64,000 nucleotides of DNA, from NCBI RefSeq assembly GCF_030271535.1, contig NZ_JASCXJ010000003.1, positions 62,001 through 126,000 of the forward strand. The letters run 5' to 3'. Numbering within the stretch: position 1 is the first letter of the stretch; every line of letters begins with the position of its first letter. This DNA is from Nocardiopsis sp. ATB16-24 (GTDB lineage Bacteria > Actinomycetota > Actinomycetes > Streptosporangiales > Streptosporangiaceae). The notes under the pieces are model-generated. The model was given only the letters and a program-made list of their open reading frames with translations, had not been told where the DNA came from and searched no databases. Shown here one piece after another: positions 7,318 to 15,578 of the stretch. The translations under genes and the position numbers were made by a program.

Positions 7318-8301
7318 TCAGACCGCCACGGAGTGGCGTAGCCGGAGTTCGTCCGGATAGGGACGCAGGTAGGTCTGCTCACGAACCCACCTGACGTCCT
7401 CGGCCGCGCAGTGGTGACGCAGCAGCGCCACCGGAACGCTCAGCGGCACGTGCTCACGCCGGTAGTCCTCGATGGCCGACAACAGGTCGTGCCTGCGGGC
7501 GTCGTCGAGCAGGGAGCTCAGCATCCCGAAGGCGTGCTGGAGGGCGTTGACGTGCTTGCCCCGGCTGGGTCGCACCGCCATCGTCCGCTGGAAGACCTCC
7601 GTGTACGCGGTCTCGGTCTCCTCGGGGTCGGTGGTGCCCGCCGCCGCCACGACCCGGCCCGCCTCCCGATAGCCGTCGGGGGAGTGGCACATCAACTGGA
7701 GTTTGTGCCTGCTGTGCAGGGCCACCAGGTCGCGGGGACGCCACGGCGACTCCAGGAGCCGCCGCAGCCTGGCGTGCGCGAACACCCGCTGTACGAACAG
7801 CTCGCGCAGTACCGGGTCCGTCAGACGACCCTGCTCCTCCACCGGCAGCGTGGGCAGCAGTTCGGTGAGACGCCGGGCGAAGACGCCCCGTCCCCTACCG
7901 TCCACCCGTCCACCGTCCTCGTCGAACACCGGCAGGGCGAACAGGCCACAGCTGGGCGACTTGTTCTTGAACACGTACCCGTCCAGAGCCCGCAGTCGGG
8001 ACAGGTGACGGTCGGCGGTCCCGGAGATCTCCTCCGAGTGGTCGACTCCGTCCCGGCCGGAGACGATCCGATCCTCCTGCGCCCCGCGCCGCAGGTGCAG
8101 GGTGGGACGGGGGACGCCCAGACCGATCTCCGCCTCCGGACAGATCGGAAGCCAGTCCACGTGGGGACCGAGTTCGTCGGTGAGGAAGCGTGAACGCGAG
8201 TGCCCGCCGTTGTAACGGACGGAGGCACCGAGCAGACAACTGGACACCCCGATCCGCAGACGGGCCTCTGTGGTCTGCGCAGGTGGGAGGCTTGTCGTCA
8301 T
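7318..8301 (-). CDS. DUF523-DUF1722 fusion protein (TudS/YbgA-like)
   Basis: Protein of 327 residues with two domains. The N-terminal DUF523 part (about 1-160) carries the conserved cysteines SSCLLG, CPE and KSPSCG expected to bind a [4Fe-4S] cluster; members of this family include thiouracil desulfurase TudS. The C-terminal DUF1722 part (about 180-320) contains HSRHKLQLMCHSP and GKHVNALQHAFG, the YbgA signature. Such fusions often sit beside photolyase genes, but none is in this window. The actual substrate here is unknown. Confidence 0.85.
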   Translation of the reverse strand: MTTSLPPAQTTEARLRIGVSSCLLGASVRYNGGHSRSRFLTDELGPHVDWLPICPEAEIGLGVPRPTLHLRRGAQEDRIVSGRDGVDHSEEISGTADRHLSRLRALDGYVFKNKSPSCGLFALPVFDEDGGRVDGRGRGVFARRLTELLPTLPVEEQGRLTDPVLRELFVQRVFAHARLRRLLESPWRPRDLVALHSRHKLQLMCHSPDGYREAGRVVAAAGTTDPEETETAYTEVFQRTMAVRPSRGKHVNALQHAFGMLSSLLDDARRHDLLSAIEDYRREHVPLSVPVALLRHHCAAEDVRWVREQTYLRPYPDELRLRHSVAV

Positions 8302-8396
8302 GGTCCTCCCCTACCCGACTCCCGGTGCCGGCACCGGGTTTGCGTAGAACTGGTGGGGAGTTTCTCCGGCGATGGCCCGTACGGGGAGGCGTCGGG

Positions 8397-8927
8397 TCAG
8401 CAGGCGCCGAAAGCCGCCCGGAAGGCCTGAAGGGCGGTGTCGTGGAACAGGACCATGCGGTTCTCCGGTACACGTGGCGTCGCCGCGTGGATCGCCCGGG
8501 CGGCCGTGCGCGCCGCGTCCTCGATCGGCCATCCGTAGGCGCCCGCGGAGATCGCGGGGAAGGCGATGGACTCCGCCCCCAGTTCGTGGGCCACGCGCAG
8601 GAACTCACGGTAACAGGAGGCCAGCGACTCGCCACGGTCCTCCGTGGTGCTGTGGACAGGGCCCACCGTGTGGATCACCCATCGGGCGGGCAGCCTTCCC
8701 GCGGTGGTCGCCACCGCCTCACCGACGGGCAGCCCGTCGACGTAGCGTTGCGCGCGGAGTCGGCGGCACTCCTCCAGGATGGAATCGCCGCCCTTGCGGT
8801 GGATGGCGCCGTCCACTCCGCCGCCGCCCATGAGGGAGCTGTTCGCGGCGTTGACGATCGCGTCGACACGCTGTTCGGTGATGTCGCCCCGGACGACGTG
8901 GACCCGGGGTCGGTGCGGGGAGACCAT
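8397..8927 (-). CDS. Macro-domain protein (O-acetyl-ADP-ribose deacetylase type)
   Basis: Protein of 176 residues formed by a single macro domain. VRGDITEQRVDAIVNAANSS, GGGGVDGAIHRKGG and FPAISAGAYGWP are the ADP-ribose binding loops of MacroD-like deacetylases, which hydrolyse O-acetyl-ADP-ribose or remove ADP-ribose from proteins. The ATG at 8927 is chosen for its GGAAGGAAG ribosome binding site 6 nt upstream and because the fold begins right after it; the longer open frame lacks support. It is divergent from the BlaI/M56 pair. Confidence 0.93.
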   Translation of the reverse strand: MVSPHRPRVHVVRGDITEQRVDAIVNAANSSLMGGGGVDGAIHRKGGDSILEECRRLRAQRYVDGLPVGEAVATTAGRLPARWVIHTVGPVHSTTEDRGESLASCYREFLRVAHELGAESIAFPAISAGAYGWPIEDAARTAARAIHAATPRVPENRMVLFHDTALQAFRAAFGAC

Positions 8928-9068
8928 GACCGCTTCCTTCCGGTGGTCGGGTGGGCAGTATCGCACCCGAAGGTCGAGGGGTGGGAGCGTTCCGGTAAAG
9001 GAGTGGGCTGCACCTGACCGGAGGGTCCTCAACCCTTGCCCCGTAGGTGACAGGGAATTAACCTGGGG

Positions 9069-9087
9069 GTACGACGGCCCGTAGTAC
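9069..9087. promoter_or_regulatory. Candidate BlaI-type operator
   Basis: Inverted repeat GTACGAC-GGCCC-GTAGTAC (one mismatch), 23 nt before the regulator start and overlapping the expected -35 region. The GTAGTA half-site resembles known BlaI/MecI operators (TACTACA type). Confidence 0.5.
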
Positions 9088-9096
9088 GACCCCAAG

Positions 9097-9102
9097 TAGA
9101 AT
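9097..9102 (+). promoter_or_regulatory. -10 box (TAGAAT) of leaderless BlaI-family gene
   Basis: TAGAAT with 7 nt to the ATG at 9110, immediately downstream of the putative operator. Confidence 0.55.
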
Positions 9103-9109
9103 CGCAGTC

Positions 9110-9472
9110 ATGAATCGGCTTGGCGAACTCGAACGTGCGGTGATGGATGTACTGTGGGCAAGAAAAGAACCAATGACGGTCCGTGAGGTGGGCAAGGCCC
9201 TCGCCGAACGAGACCTGGCGCACACGACTGTTATGACCGTGCTCGACAGGCTCGCCAAGAAGAAGGTCGTCACCCGGGCACGTGAGGGTCGTGCGTGGCG
9301 TTATCGTCCGGCAGCCAGCCGCGAGGCATACGTCTCCGAATTGATGTTCGACGCACTCGGACAGACGGGGGACCGCGACGCCGCCCTGGCCGCCTTCGTT
9401 CAGTCCATGGACGAGGAGCAGGCTGAAGCGCTTCGGCGCGCACTCGCGGAAATCGAGCAGCCAAGGAACTAG
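9110..9472 (+). CDS. BlaI/MecI/CopY-family transcriptional repressor
   Basis: Protein of 120 residues. The winged helix occupies about 1-75 (LGELERAVMDVLW, then TVMTVLDRLAKKKVVTR as recognition helix and wing), followed by a dimerisation helix. Proteins of this family repress an operon until a partner M56 peptidase (BlaR1/MecR1-like) inactivates them. The partner gene starts 5 nt after the stop codon. Leaderless start and an operator-like repeat just upstream suggest autoregulation. The signal is unknown; antibiotic sensing cannot be assumed since the partner lacks a penicillin-binding sensor domain. Confidence 0.93.
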   Translation: MNRLGELERAVMDVLWARKEPMTVREVGKALAERDLAHTTVMTVLDRLAKKKVVTRAREGRAWRYRPAASREAYVSELMFDALGQTGDRDAALAAFVQSMDEEQAEALRRALAEIEQPRN

Positions 9473-9477
9473 CCCGT

Positions 9478-10422
9478 ATGGTCAGTGCCGCACTTCTCCT
9501 CCTCGTCGCGGTCTGCTGTCTCATCGCCATGGAAGCCCTGCACAGGGCCGAATGGCCCTCCCGAGGGCCCTACACCGCCGTGGTCACCTGGCAGGCGCTC
9601 GGATTGGCCTGGGGCGTCTCCACCATCGGTGCTCTGCTGGCCTTCGGGCTCTCCTCGTACCAGCTCGGCGCGGCCGGGGGCGTCATGGCCCTGGTCTCCG
9701 ACATCCTCACGGGCGACCTGTTCCTCGCCGAACTCTCCCAGGGTCTGGTGGGCATCAGCCACATCGTCGCCGTGGTCCTGGCGGTCGTGCTGACCCTCGT
9801 GCTCTTCGTCGGACTGGTCTCCTCCTTCGTCCACGTGGTCCGTGTCCGTCGACGCCACCACGACCTCCTCGAACTCATCGGGAGCGATCACCCCGACATC
9901 CCCGGCGCCCGTGTGGTCGACCATCCGGCCGCCGCCGCCTACTGTCTTCCGGGCGTGCTCCGCTCTCAGGTGGTGATCAGCGCCGGTGCCCTCGCGGTCC
10001 TGGACAACCGCGAACTGGCCGCGGTCCTGGCCCACGAGCACGCCCACCTGCGGCAGCGCCACGACCTCGTGCTCCTGCCGTTCTCCTCCCTCAAACGGGC
10101 CTTTCCACGGGTCCGACTGGTGCGCACCTACTACGAGAGCGTCGCCCTGCTCATCGAGATGTGCGCGGACGACCAGGCGCGTCGCAAGAGCTCCTCACGT
10201 GAGCTGGCCATGGCACTGCTGCGTTTCGGCGCGGCGGGTCCGTCCCTGGTGCCGGCCGGGGCGATGGCCGTCGCCTCCGAGGCCGAACCGGGGGTGCTGA
10301 AGCGTGTCAACCGTCTTCTCCAGCCCTATGACGAACTCCCCTACCACGCGGGGGCCTTCATCATGGGCTCCTCCGCCTTCCTCCTGACCACGGTCACCTG
10401 CCTCTGGCACATTCCGGTGTGA
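9478..10422 (+). CDS. M56-family membrane metallopeptidase (BlaR1-like, no sensor domain)
   Basis: Protein of 314 residues with three N-terminal membrane helices (about 1-19, 38-58, 97-117), a cytoplasmic zinc peptidase domain with HEHAH at 186-190 (LAAVLAHEHAHLRQRHD), and a fourth helix at the C-terminus. It is the likely protease partner of the preceding BlaI-type repressor and is cotranscribed with it. Unlike BlaR1 it ends after the last helix without an extracytoplasmic beta-lactam-binding domain, so the signal must reach it another way. Widespread in actinobacteria as a pair. Confidence 0.9.
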   Translation: MVSAALLLLVAVCCLIAMEALHRAEWPSRGPYTAVVTWQALGLAWGVSTIGALLAFGLSSYQLGAAGGVMALVSDILTGDLFLAELSQGLVGISHIVAVVLAVVLTLVLFVGLVSSFVHVVRVRRRHHDLLELIGSDHPDIPGARVVDHPAAAAYCLPGVLRSQVVISAGALAVLDNRELAAVLAHEHAHLRQRHDLVLLPFSSLKRAFPRVRLVRTYYESVALLIEMCADDQARRKSSSRELAMALLRFGAAGPSLVPAGAMAVASEAEPGVLKRVNRLLQPYDELPYHAGAFIMGSSAFLLTTVTCLWHIPV

Positions 10423-10608
10423 TCCACGCGCGTCCCCGTCGTTCTCCGGCGGAGCACACCGCCTCCCCGCGATCCGATCCGGCCGCACGTCCCGTGGGAC
10501 TGACACGGGTGTGATTCAGGCGGCTCACGGGCACGATCGCGGGCTCTGGTCCGTTTACGGTGGAGAGCGGGCGGACCCCCGCTCGAACCGGCGTCGGGAG
10601 CGTGCGTT

Positions 10609-10908
10609 TTGTTCTTCGGACTGATCTGGCAGGCCATCTACCTGGTCACCTTCGTGGCCAGCCTGTACGCGCTGATCGAAGCGGTCCGCACACCGGCCGC
10701 GGCGTTCGAGCTGATGGACAAGCAGAACAAGAAACTGTGGGTCATCCTCACCGGTGTCGCCACCGGACTCTCCCTGTTGGCGGTGTTCTCCGGTCGGGGG
10801 ATGTTCGTCATCCTCGGGCTGGTCGCCACCCTCGTCTTCCTGCTCGACGTGCGTCCGGCGGTCAAGGGCGTGGGCGGCAACAACAACGGCCCCTACGGTT
10901 CCTGGTAG
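10609..10908 (+). CDS. DUF2516 family small membrane protein
   Basis: Protein of 99 residues with three hydrophobic segments (about 1-22, 44-62, 64-80) and the polar linker AVRTPAAAFELMDKQNKKLW, which matches the actinobacterial DUF2516 family. The start is TTG 10609, with GGGAG 8 nt upstream; no in-frame ATG or GTG lies close by. The C-terminus is Gly/Asn-rich (GVGGNNNGPYGSW). Function unknown; monocistronic between the M56 gene and a terminator. Confidence 0.8.
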   Translation: MFFGLIWQAIYLVTFVASLYALIEAVRTPAAAFELMDKQNKKLWVILTGVATGLSLLAVFSGRGMFVILGLVATLVFLLDVRPAVKGVGGNNNGPYGSW

Positions 10909-10931
10909 GCCGGGCCCCTCACCCCCCGGCC
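10908..10931. terminator. Bidirectional terminator between DUF2516 gene and the convergent membrane hydrolase
   Basis: Stem GGCCGGG (10908-10914) with CCCGGCC (10925-10931). It overlaps the last base of the DUF2516 stop and the final codons of the opposing gene. Confidence 0.5.
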
Positions 10932-13348
10932 GTGTCGTCGTGGGGGGCGTCCGTCGGCCGCATCGCCCGGAGCACCTGCCAGAGCGCGCCGGAATAGGCC
11001 GGATCGGCGGTGTAGGACGAGTGACCCAGGATCTCCGGCCGCCTGGCCTCGCCCGGAGGGGCGTCGTACGAGCGCGGATCGGGCAGGGGCCCGGCCGGCT
11101 CCACGGTGCTCGGGGGACCGGACCCGTTCCGCATACGCACCGGTCCGGCGATCGCGTCGGTGAGCCGCCACAGGTTGCGCCACTGTGAGACGCGCCCCCT
11201 GAGATCGGCGAACGGCACTGGACCGAAGTAGGCGGGGAAGTAGCGCGCGTACAGTCGGCCCAGAGGGGAGCCGTGCGTGATCAGCGCGATGCGCCCCAGA
11301 CAGTCGGTGGGCAACTGCCACACCGTGGCCGCCGCGAGCACGGAGCCCTGGGAATGACCCGACAGGACCACGTCCGTGTTCCCCCGGCACAACAGCGCCA
11401 CCCTCGCCGACAGCTGCGGAACGGCCCGTTCCGCGTAGGAGGGCGGTGCCAGGGGGTGTGCGACGCGGGGCCAGAAGGTCCCCACGTCCCACAGGGCGCC
11501 CACGGCCTGCCGCGTGGGACGGTCGCGGTAGGCGCTGCGCCCGATCCACGCCAGTGCCACCAGGGCCGCACCGCCCAACAGCGAACCGGTGCTCATCAGG
11601 ACCGAGACCGTGCCCTGCGCCATCTCCCGTATCCGTTCGGACACGGACGTCGCCGCGTCCGCCGGACCGGTCGACAGGTCCCCCGAGAGGGCCGCGTACA
11701 GCGCGAGCGAACCCAGCGCCGCCACCGGCAGCAGGAAGGCCGCCAGTACGGAGGGCAGCACCTCGGTCATCCTTCCCGCCGCGCGTGCGTGGGCGATGTC
11801 CCAGGTCCGCCGGTCACGCACGCTGCGCGCGTAGTCCTCGGTGACCGTGACCAGATACGCACGGGTGCCGCGGCGTAACCGCAGGGCGAGCACCACCGTC
11901 ACGACCAGTACGACGGCGGCCTCCAGGGCGAAGGTCAGTTGCAGCCAGGAGTAGGCGGTCGGCACCGACAGAGGCAGACAGTCCACACCGGGCGTGGTCA
12001 GGAAGCCGCAGCCGCTCAGCAGCACCGAGCCCTGGTAGACGAGCGCGGCCGAGAACCCGCCTCCGAGCAGAGCGCCCAGGGCGGCGGTGGCCGGCCCCGC
12101 CACACCGCCCATCGCGATGCCGTCGTGGGCCCGGTCGGAGGCGAACAACACCAGTGCCGCGACCAGCATCATCGACACCAGGACCACCTGGACCACGAAC
12201 AGCGCGTCGAGGACCGCGCCGTTGCCGGGCAGACGTCCCGTCGCCGCCCACTCCGGGCGCGGCCACAACGCGTACGCGATCACCGCGAGCCCGAGGAGCA
12301 CGGTGGTGTCGCGCAGCAGACGGCAGACACGGTCGGTCCGGGCGTTCCAACGCGGGTCCACACCCGGCACCAGCACGCTCAGTGCGCTGGCCAGGACCAC
12401 CACCGCCAGCAGTCCCGACAGTACGGCCCCGACGGTCCACGGTCCCGGTTCCCCCGGAAGGCCTCCGACCGCCGGGACCAGGTCGTACCGCAGGGCCGGA
12501 AGGAGCAGCAGCGCGGCGACCGTGCCCAGCGCCACCGAGATGTGGGCCGAACGCAACCGGGCCATGGTCTCGCTGTTGCGCCAAAAGTCCGGATGGCTCA
12601 GGGGCGCCGCCGCGCTGTGCCTGGGCGGCACCGGGCTGGACACGACCTCGTAGTCGGAGGCCGTGCGCCGGGACAGCCGCCACAGCACCAGGATCACGGC
12701 CACGGGAAGGAGCGCGCCCACCACCAGGGCGGGCCCCGGCGCGGACAGCGGTGAGGAGGGAGAACCCAGGAACGCCAGCCAGGGGCGTGCCCGCACGCAC
12801 TCCTGTCCCTGACCGGCGGCGCACTGCCAGGCCACCAGGTCCATGCCGATCCCGGCCGCGGCCAGGGTGATGAGCATGGTCAGGGACAACGCCAACAGTC
12901 GAACGCCGGCCCCGTAGAGGTTGTTCGCCAGTCGTCGCACCCCGGTCGGTTCGTGGCCCATCCGTCCGGGCCGCATCCAGTAGGCCACGTTGACCAGCAT
13001 GAACGGCAGTAACAGGAGCCACAGCGCCCGTGACGAACTCCCCGAGGTGAGGTTGCCCCAGGCGAAGATCTCCCGGCGGACCCCCGGAACGGTCTCGGTG
13101 TCGGGTTCGCGTCGCCAACGGAAGAACCCCGCGAGTCGGTCGCCGCCCACCCGCATCGCCGGTTCCACGTCCAGCAGTTCCTCGGCCTGTCCTCCGCTGA
13201 CGCCGTGCACACGCAGTTCCACGCAGTCGGGGACCGGACCGCCCGACCCGCTCCGCACGGTCCGGGCGGCCGAGGCACCGCAGACGCGGGGGGAGGGAAG
13301 GTCCAGGTCAGGCTCATGGGGGTCGAGGGGCTCGGCGAGTTCCGACAT
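10919..13348 (-). CDS. Large polytopic membrane protein with C-terminal lipase-like hydrolase domain
   Basis: About 809 residues. The soluble N-terminus contains ELRVHGVSGGQAEELLD, then more than ten membrane helices follow, and a C-terminal domain carries VVLSGHSQGSVLAAATVWQLP, the nucleophile elbow of alpha/beta-hydrolases (Ser near residue 666), followed by LITHGSPLGRLYARYFP. The combination suggests a membrane-embedded lipase or esterase, but substrate and catalytic Asp/His are not certain. The ATG at 13348 has an AGGA box 9 nt upstream; ATGs at 13357 and 13393 are alternatives. It follows two zinc peptidase genes in the same direction across a 121-nt gap. Confidence 0.75.
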   Translation of the reverse strand: MSELAEPLDPHEPDLDLPSPRVCGASAARTVRSGSGGPVPDCVELRVHGVSGGQAEELLDVEPAMRVGGDRLAGFFRWRREPDTETVPGVRREIFAWGNLTSGSSSRALWLLLLPFMLVNVAYWMRPGRMGHEPTGVRRLANNLYGAGVRLLALSLTMLITLAAAGIGMDLVAWQCAAGQGQECVRARPWLAFLGSPSSPLSAPGPALVVGALLPVAVILVLWRLSRRTASDYEVVSSPVPPRHSAAAPLSHPDFWRNSETMARLRSAHISVALGTVAALLLLPALRYDLVPAVGGLPGEPGPWTVGAVLSGLLAVVVLASALSVLVPGVDPRWNARTDRVCRLLRDTTVLLGLAVIAYALWPRPEWAATGRLPGNGAVLDALFVVQVVLVSMMLVAALVLFASDRAHDGIAMGGVAGPATAALGALLGGGFSAALVYQGSVLLSGCGFLTTPGVDCLPLSVPTAYSWLQLTFALEAAVVLVVTVVLALRLRRGTRAYLVTVTEDYARSVRDRRTWDIAHARAAGRMTEVLPSVLAAFLLPVAALGSLALYAALSGDLSTGPADAATSVSERIREMAQGTVSVLMSTGSLLGGAALVALAWIGRSAYRDRPTRQAVGALWDVGTFWPRVAHPLAPPSYAERAVPQLSARVALLCRGNTDVVLSGHSQGSVLAAATVWQLPTDCLGRIALITHGSPLGRLYARYFPAYFGPVPFADLRGRVSQWRNLWRLTDAIAGPVRMRNGSGPPSTVEPAGPLPDPRSYDAPPGEARRPEILGHSSYTADPAYSGALWQVLRAMRPTDAPHDDTAGG

Positions 13349-13469
13349 ACCAAGCATCCTGCCACGCAGCGTGTCCGGACGGTAGCGTTCCATCGAACCG
13401 GTGGACGGCGGGGCCGGCGGGGACCGTCCGTGGCGGTGTCCGAGGACGAGGCGCCCGCCAGGACACCGC

Positions 13470-14534
13470 TCAGTGCACCAGGGACTCGTCGGCCAGGTCC
13501 CAGGTGTTGCACGCCGCGGGGGTCTGCTCCTGCCACCCCTGGCGGGTCCACATGACGCTGTTGTCCTTCGAACCGTGCGTGCGCTCCTCCTCGGGACCGT
13601 CGACGCGGTCCGCGGTGGCCGCGGCGTCCTCCAACAGGACGTCCAGGTCGCCCTCCTCCAACGGGTAGGTCACCCGGACCGATCCCAGGAAGGCGCCGGC
13701 CAGACAGTTGGCCTGGAGTTCGCTGCGACGCGTCCACGCGTTGCGTGCCGGCTCGTCCTCCTCCAGCCCGCGCTGCTCGTGGTAGTACTCCAGCAACCCC
13801 GACTCGCCCTGGACGTGGTGGCCGTACTCGTGGGCCAGCAGGGACGCGTACACCACACTGTCGGTGGCGCCGTTCCACTTCTCCACCACGTCGGAGGTAC
13901 CGATGTAGATGCTCGAACTCGCACGGCAGTAGAACGCCCCGGCCCGCGACGGGTACTCGCGGCATGGGCTCACCCCGGGTTCGTCCCAAAAGACCCGCTC
14001 CGGTGGTGTGAAGGGGACTCCGGCACGGTCGAACTGGGTCTGCCAGGCGTCGTCGAGGCAGTCCGCGACCGTGTGCAGGAACGCCTCCATCGTCTCGGGG
14101 GCGTCGACGTCCAACTCGGGCACCGGACACGGGCGCGGGCTCAGTCGCCCGGTCTCGTACAACGGGTTGGCGACCAGTGCCGTGTGCCCGGAGGGACGCT
14201 GAGGCTCGCCGAAACGTCCCGACAGCCCGAGGGGGCCCTGTTCGCCGCTCCTGTCCGACGGGCCCTGGACGGGTTCGTCGTCGGACTCCGGCCCTCCCTC
14301 GGGAGCGGCCCCGGCCCCCACCGGACCCGCGGGGGGCGCCTGTTCGTCGGTGGTGGTCCATGACAGCGTCGCCAGGGCCAGCAGTACCATCACGAGGGCG
14401 GTCACCAGGGCGAACGTCCGCCGGGTGGCACGGCGCTCCGCGGACGCCGATGTCTCATCCGATCTCGCGTACACTCCTGTCCGCCCGCCCTGTCGTCGCC
14501 GTTGACCGGGCCGTACGGACCGGCTCTCGCCCAC
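13470..14534 (-). CDS. Neutral zinc metallopeptidase (Pfam Zn_peptidase type), second copy
   Basis: About 354 residues: cytoplasmic N-terminus, one membrane helix (FALVTALVMVLLALATLSW), a proline/glycine-rich spacer, and an extracytoplasmic peptidase domain with HEYGHHVQ near residue 230 (zinc ligands and catalytic Glu) plus RSELQANCLAGAFLGS, where the Glu is the third ligand. Four cysteines suggest disulfides. Starts GTG 14534, 13 nt after the stop of its paralogue; the start is uncertain because the Shine-Dalgarno spacing is poor, and GTG 14474 is an alternative. Natural substrates of this family are unknown. Confidence 0.85.
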   Translation of the reverse strand: MGESRSVRPGQRRRQGGRTGVYARSDETSASAERRATRRTFALVTALVMVLLALATLSWTTTDEQAPPAGPVGAGAAPEGGPESDDEPVQGPSDRSGEQGPLGLSGRFGEPQRPSGHTALVANPLYETGRLSPRPCPVPELDVDAPETMEAFLHTVADCLDDAWQTQFDRAGVPFTPPERVFWDEPGVSPCREYPSRAGAFYCRASSSIYIGTSDVVEKWNGATDSVVYASLLAHEYGHHVQGESGLLEYYHEQRGLEEDEPARNAWTRRSELQANCLAGAFLGSVRVTYPLEEGDLDVLLEDAAATADRVDGPEEERTHGSKDNSVMWTRQGWQEQTPAACNTWDLADESLVH

Positions 14535-14549
14535 GCTCCCGTCCGCGCC

Positions 14550-15491
14550 TCACCGCACCAGCTCCTCGGGAGCGTTCCACGTGTTGCACGCGGCCGGATC
14601 CACACGGTCCATGCCGTGGGCCGTCCACATGCGGCCGTTCTCCGCCGAACCGTGCGTGTGTTCGCCTCCCCGGTCGGAGCGGAGCCTGACATCGTCGAGG
14701 ATATTCTCACGCTCCCTCTCACCCAGTTCCAGGGAGGTGCCCGAAGCGCCCAGGAAGACGCCCCCCAGACAGTTGGCCTGAAGTTCGTTGCGCCTGGTCA
14801 GTTCGTCCGCCTCGTCCCCGTCCACGTCCGCGCGCGCACTGTGGAACTCGGCGAGGATGCGTGACTGTCCCTGCACGTGGTGCCCGTACTCGTGACTGAG
14901 CAGGAACGTGTAGGCCTCGGGCCTGTCGCTGCCGGCGGAGGCCGCCACGATCTCCTCCACCCCCAGGTACAGGCCCCGGTTGGCCTGGCAGTAGAAGGCC
15001 GCGGTGCCCTCGGTGGGGAACGCCCCGCAGGGGCTGTGCCCGGAGGAGTGCCAGTACACGCGGTTGGGGGAGTCGAACTCCATCCCCGCGGCGGAGAAGT
15101 AGGAGCCCCAGGCCCGGTCCAGGCAGTCGGCGATCCGGTCGATGAAGGTCTCCACCGACGCCGGGTCCCTCTGGTCCAGTTCGGGCGCCTCGCACGTCAC
15201 CTCGCCGAGTTCGCCGATCCGGTACAGCGGACTGTCGCCGAGCGGATCGTCCCGACCACCCTCGGCGAACGCCCCCTCCCCCGGTCGGAACGTCTCCGTG
15301 CCCGCGGACGAGACCGGGTACGACCAGGCCTCCGACGACGGCAGCATCGCCGAGATCAGGAGGAAACCGGTGAATCCCACGGCGGCCAGGCCCACGCACA
15401 GGGTCAACGACACTCCCAGGCCCATGCGCTGGAAGAAGCCGGGACGTTCGGACCAGAAGTCGGTGTCCGGCACGGTCGTACGCCTCACCAC
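14550..15491 (-). CDS. Neutral zinc metallopeptidase (Pfam Zn_peptidase type), first copy
   Basis: Protein of 313 residues with a membrane anchor near residues 25-50 (LTLCVGLAAVGFTGFLLISAM) and a peptidase domain with SHEYGHHVQGQSR and RNELQANCLGGVFLGAS, the same zinc-binding layout as the following gene. The two are tandem paralogues, diverged well beyond a recent duplication, and almost certainly cotranscribed. ATG 15491 is the first start; the intergenic space to the divergent DUF2207 gene is 87 nt. Confidence 0.85.
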   Translation of the reverse strand: MVRRTTVPDTDFWSERPGFFQRMGLGVSLTLCVGLAAVGFTGFLLISAMLPSSEAWSYPVSSAGTETFRPGEGAFAEGGRDDPLGDSPLYRIGELGEVTCEAPELDQRDPASVETFIDRIADCLDRAWGSYFSAAGMEFDSPNRVYWHSSGHSPCGAFPTEGTAAFYCQANRGLYLGVEEIVAASAGSDRPEAYTFLLSHEYGHHVQGQSRILAEFHSARADVDGDEADELTRRNELQANCLGGVFLGASGTSLELGERERENILDDVRLRSDRGGEHTHGSAENGRMWTAHGMDRVDPAACNTWNAPEELVR

Positions 15492-15564
15492 GGCGGTCCC
15501 CCCTGCTGTCCGGGCATGACGTCGGGCGCGCTGCCCGAGCGGGGAGACGCACCGGGGGACCGGA

Positions 15565-15570
15565 TAGGCT
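15565..15570 (+). promoter_or_regulatory. -10 box (TAGGCT) of the DUF2207 gene
   Basis: TAGGCT with 8 nt to the ATG at 15579; same box as gpmA and cysS. Confidence 0.5.
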
Positions 15571-15578
15571 CTCGCGTC

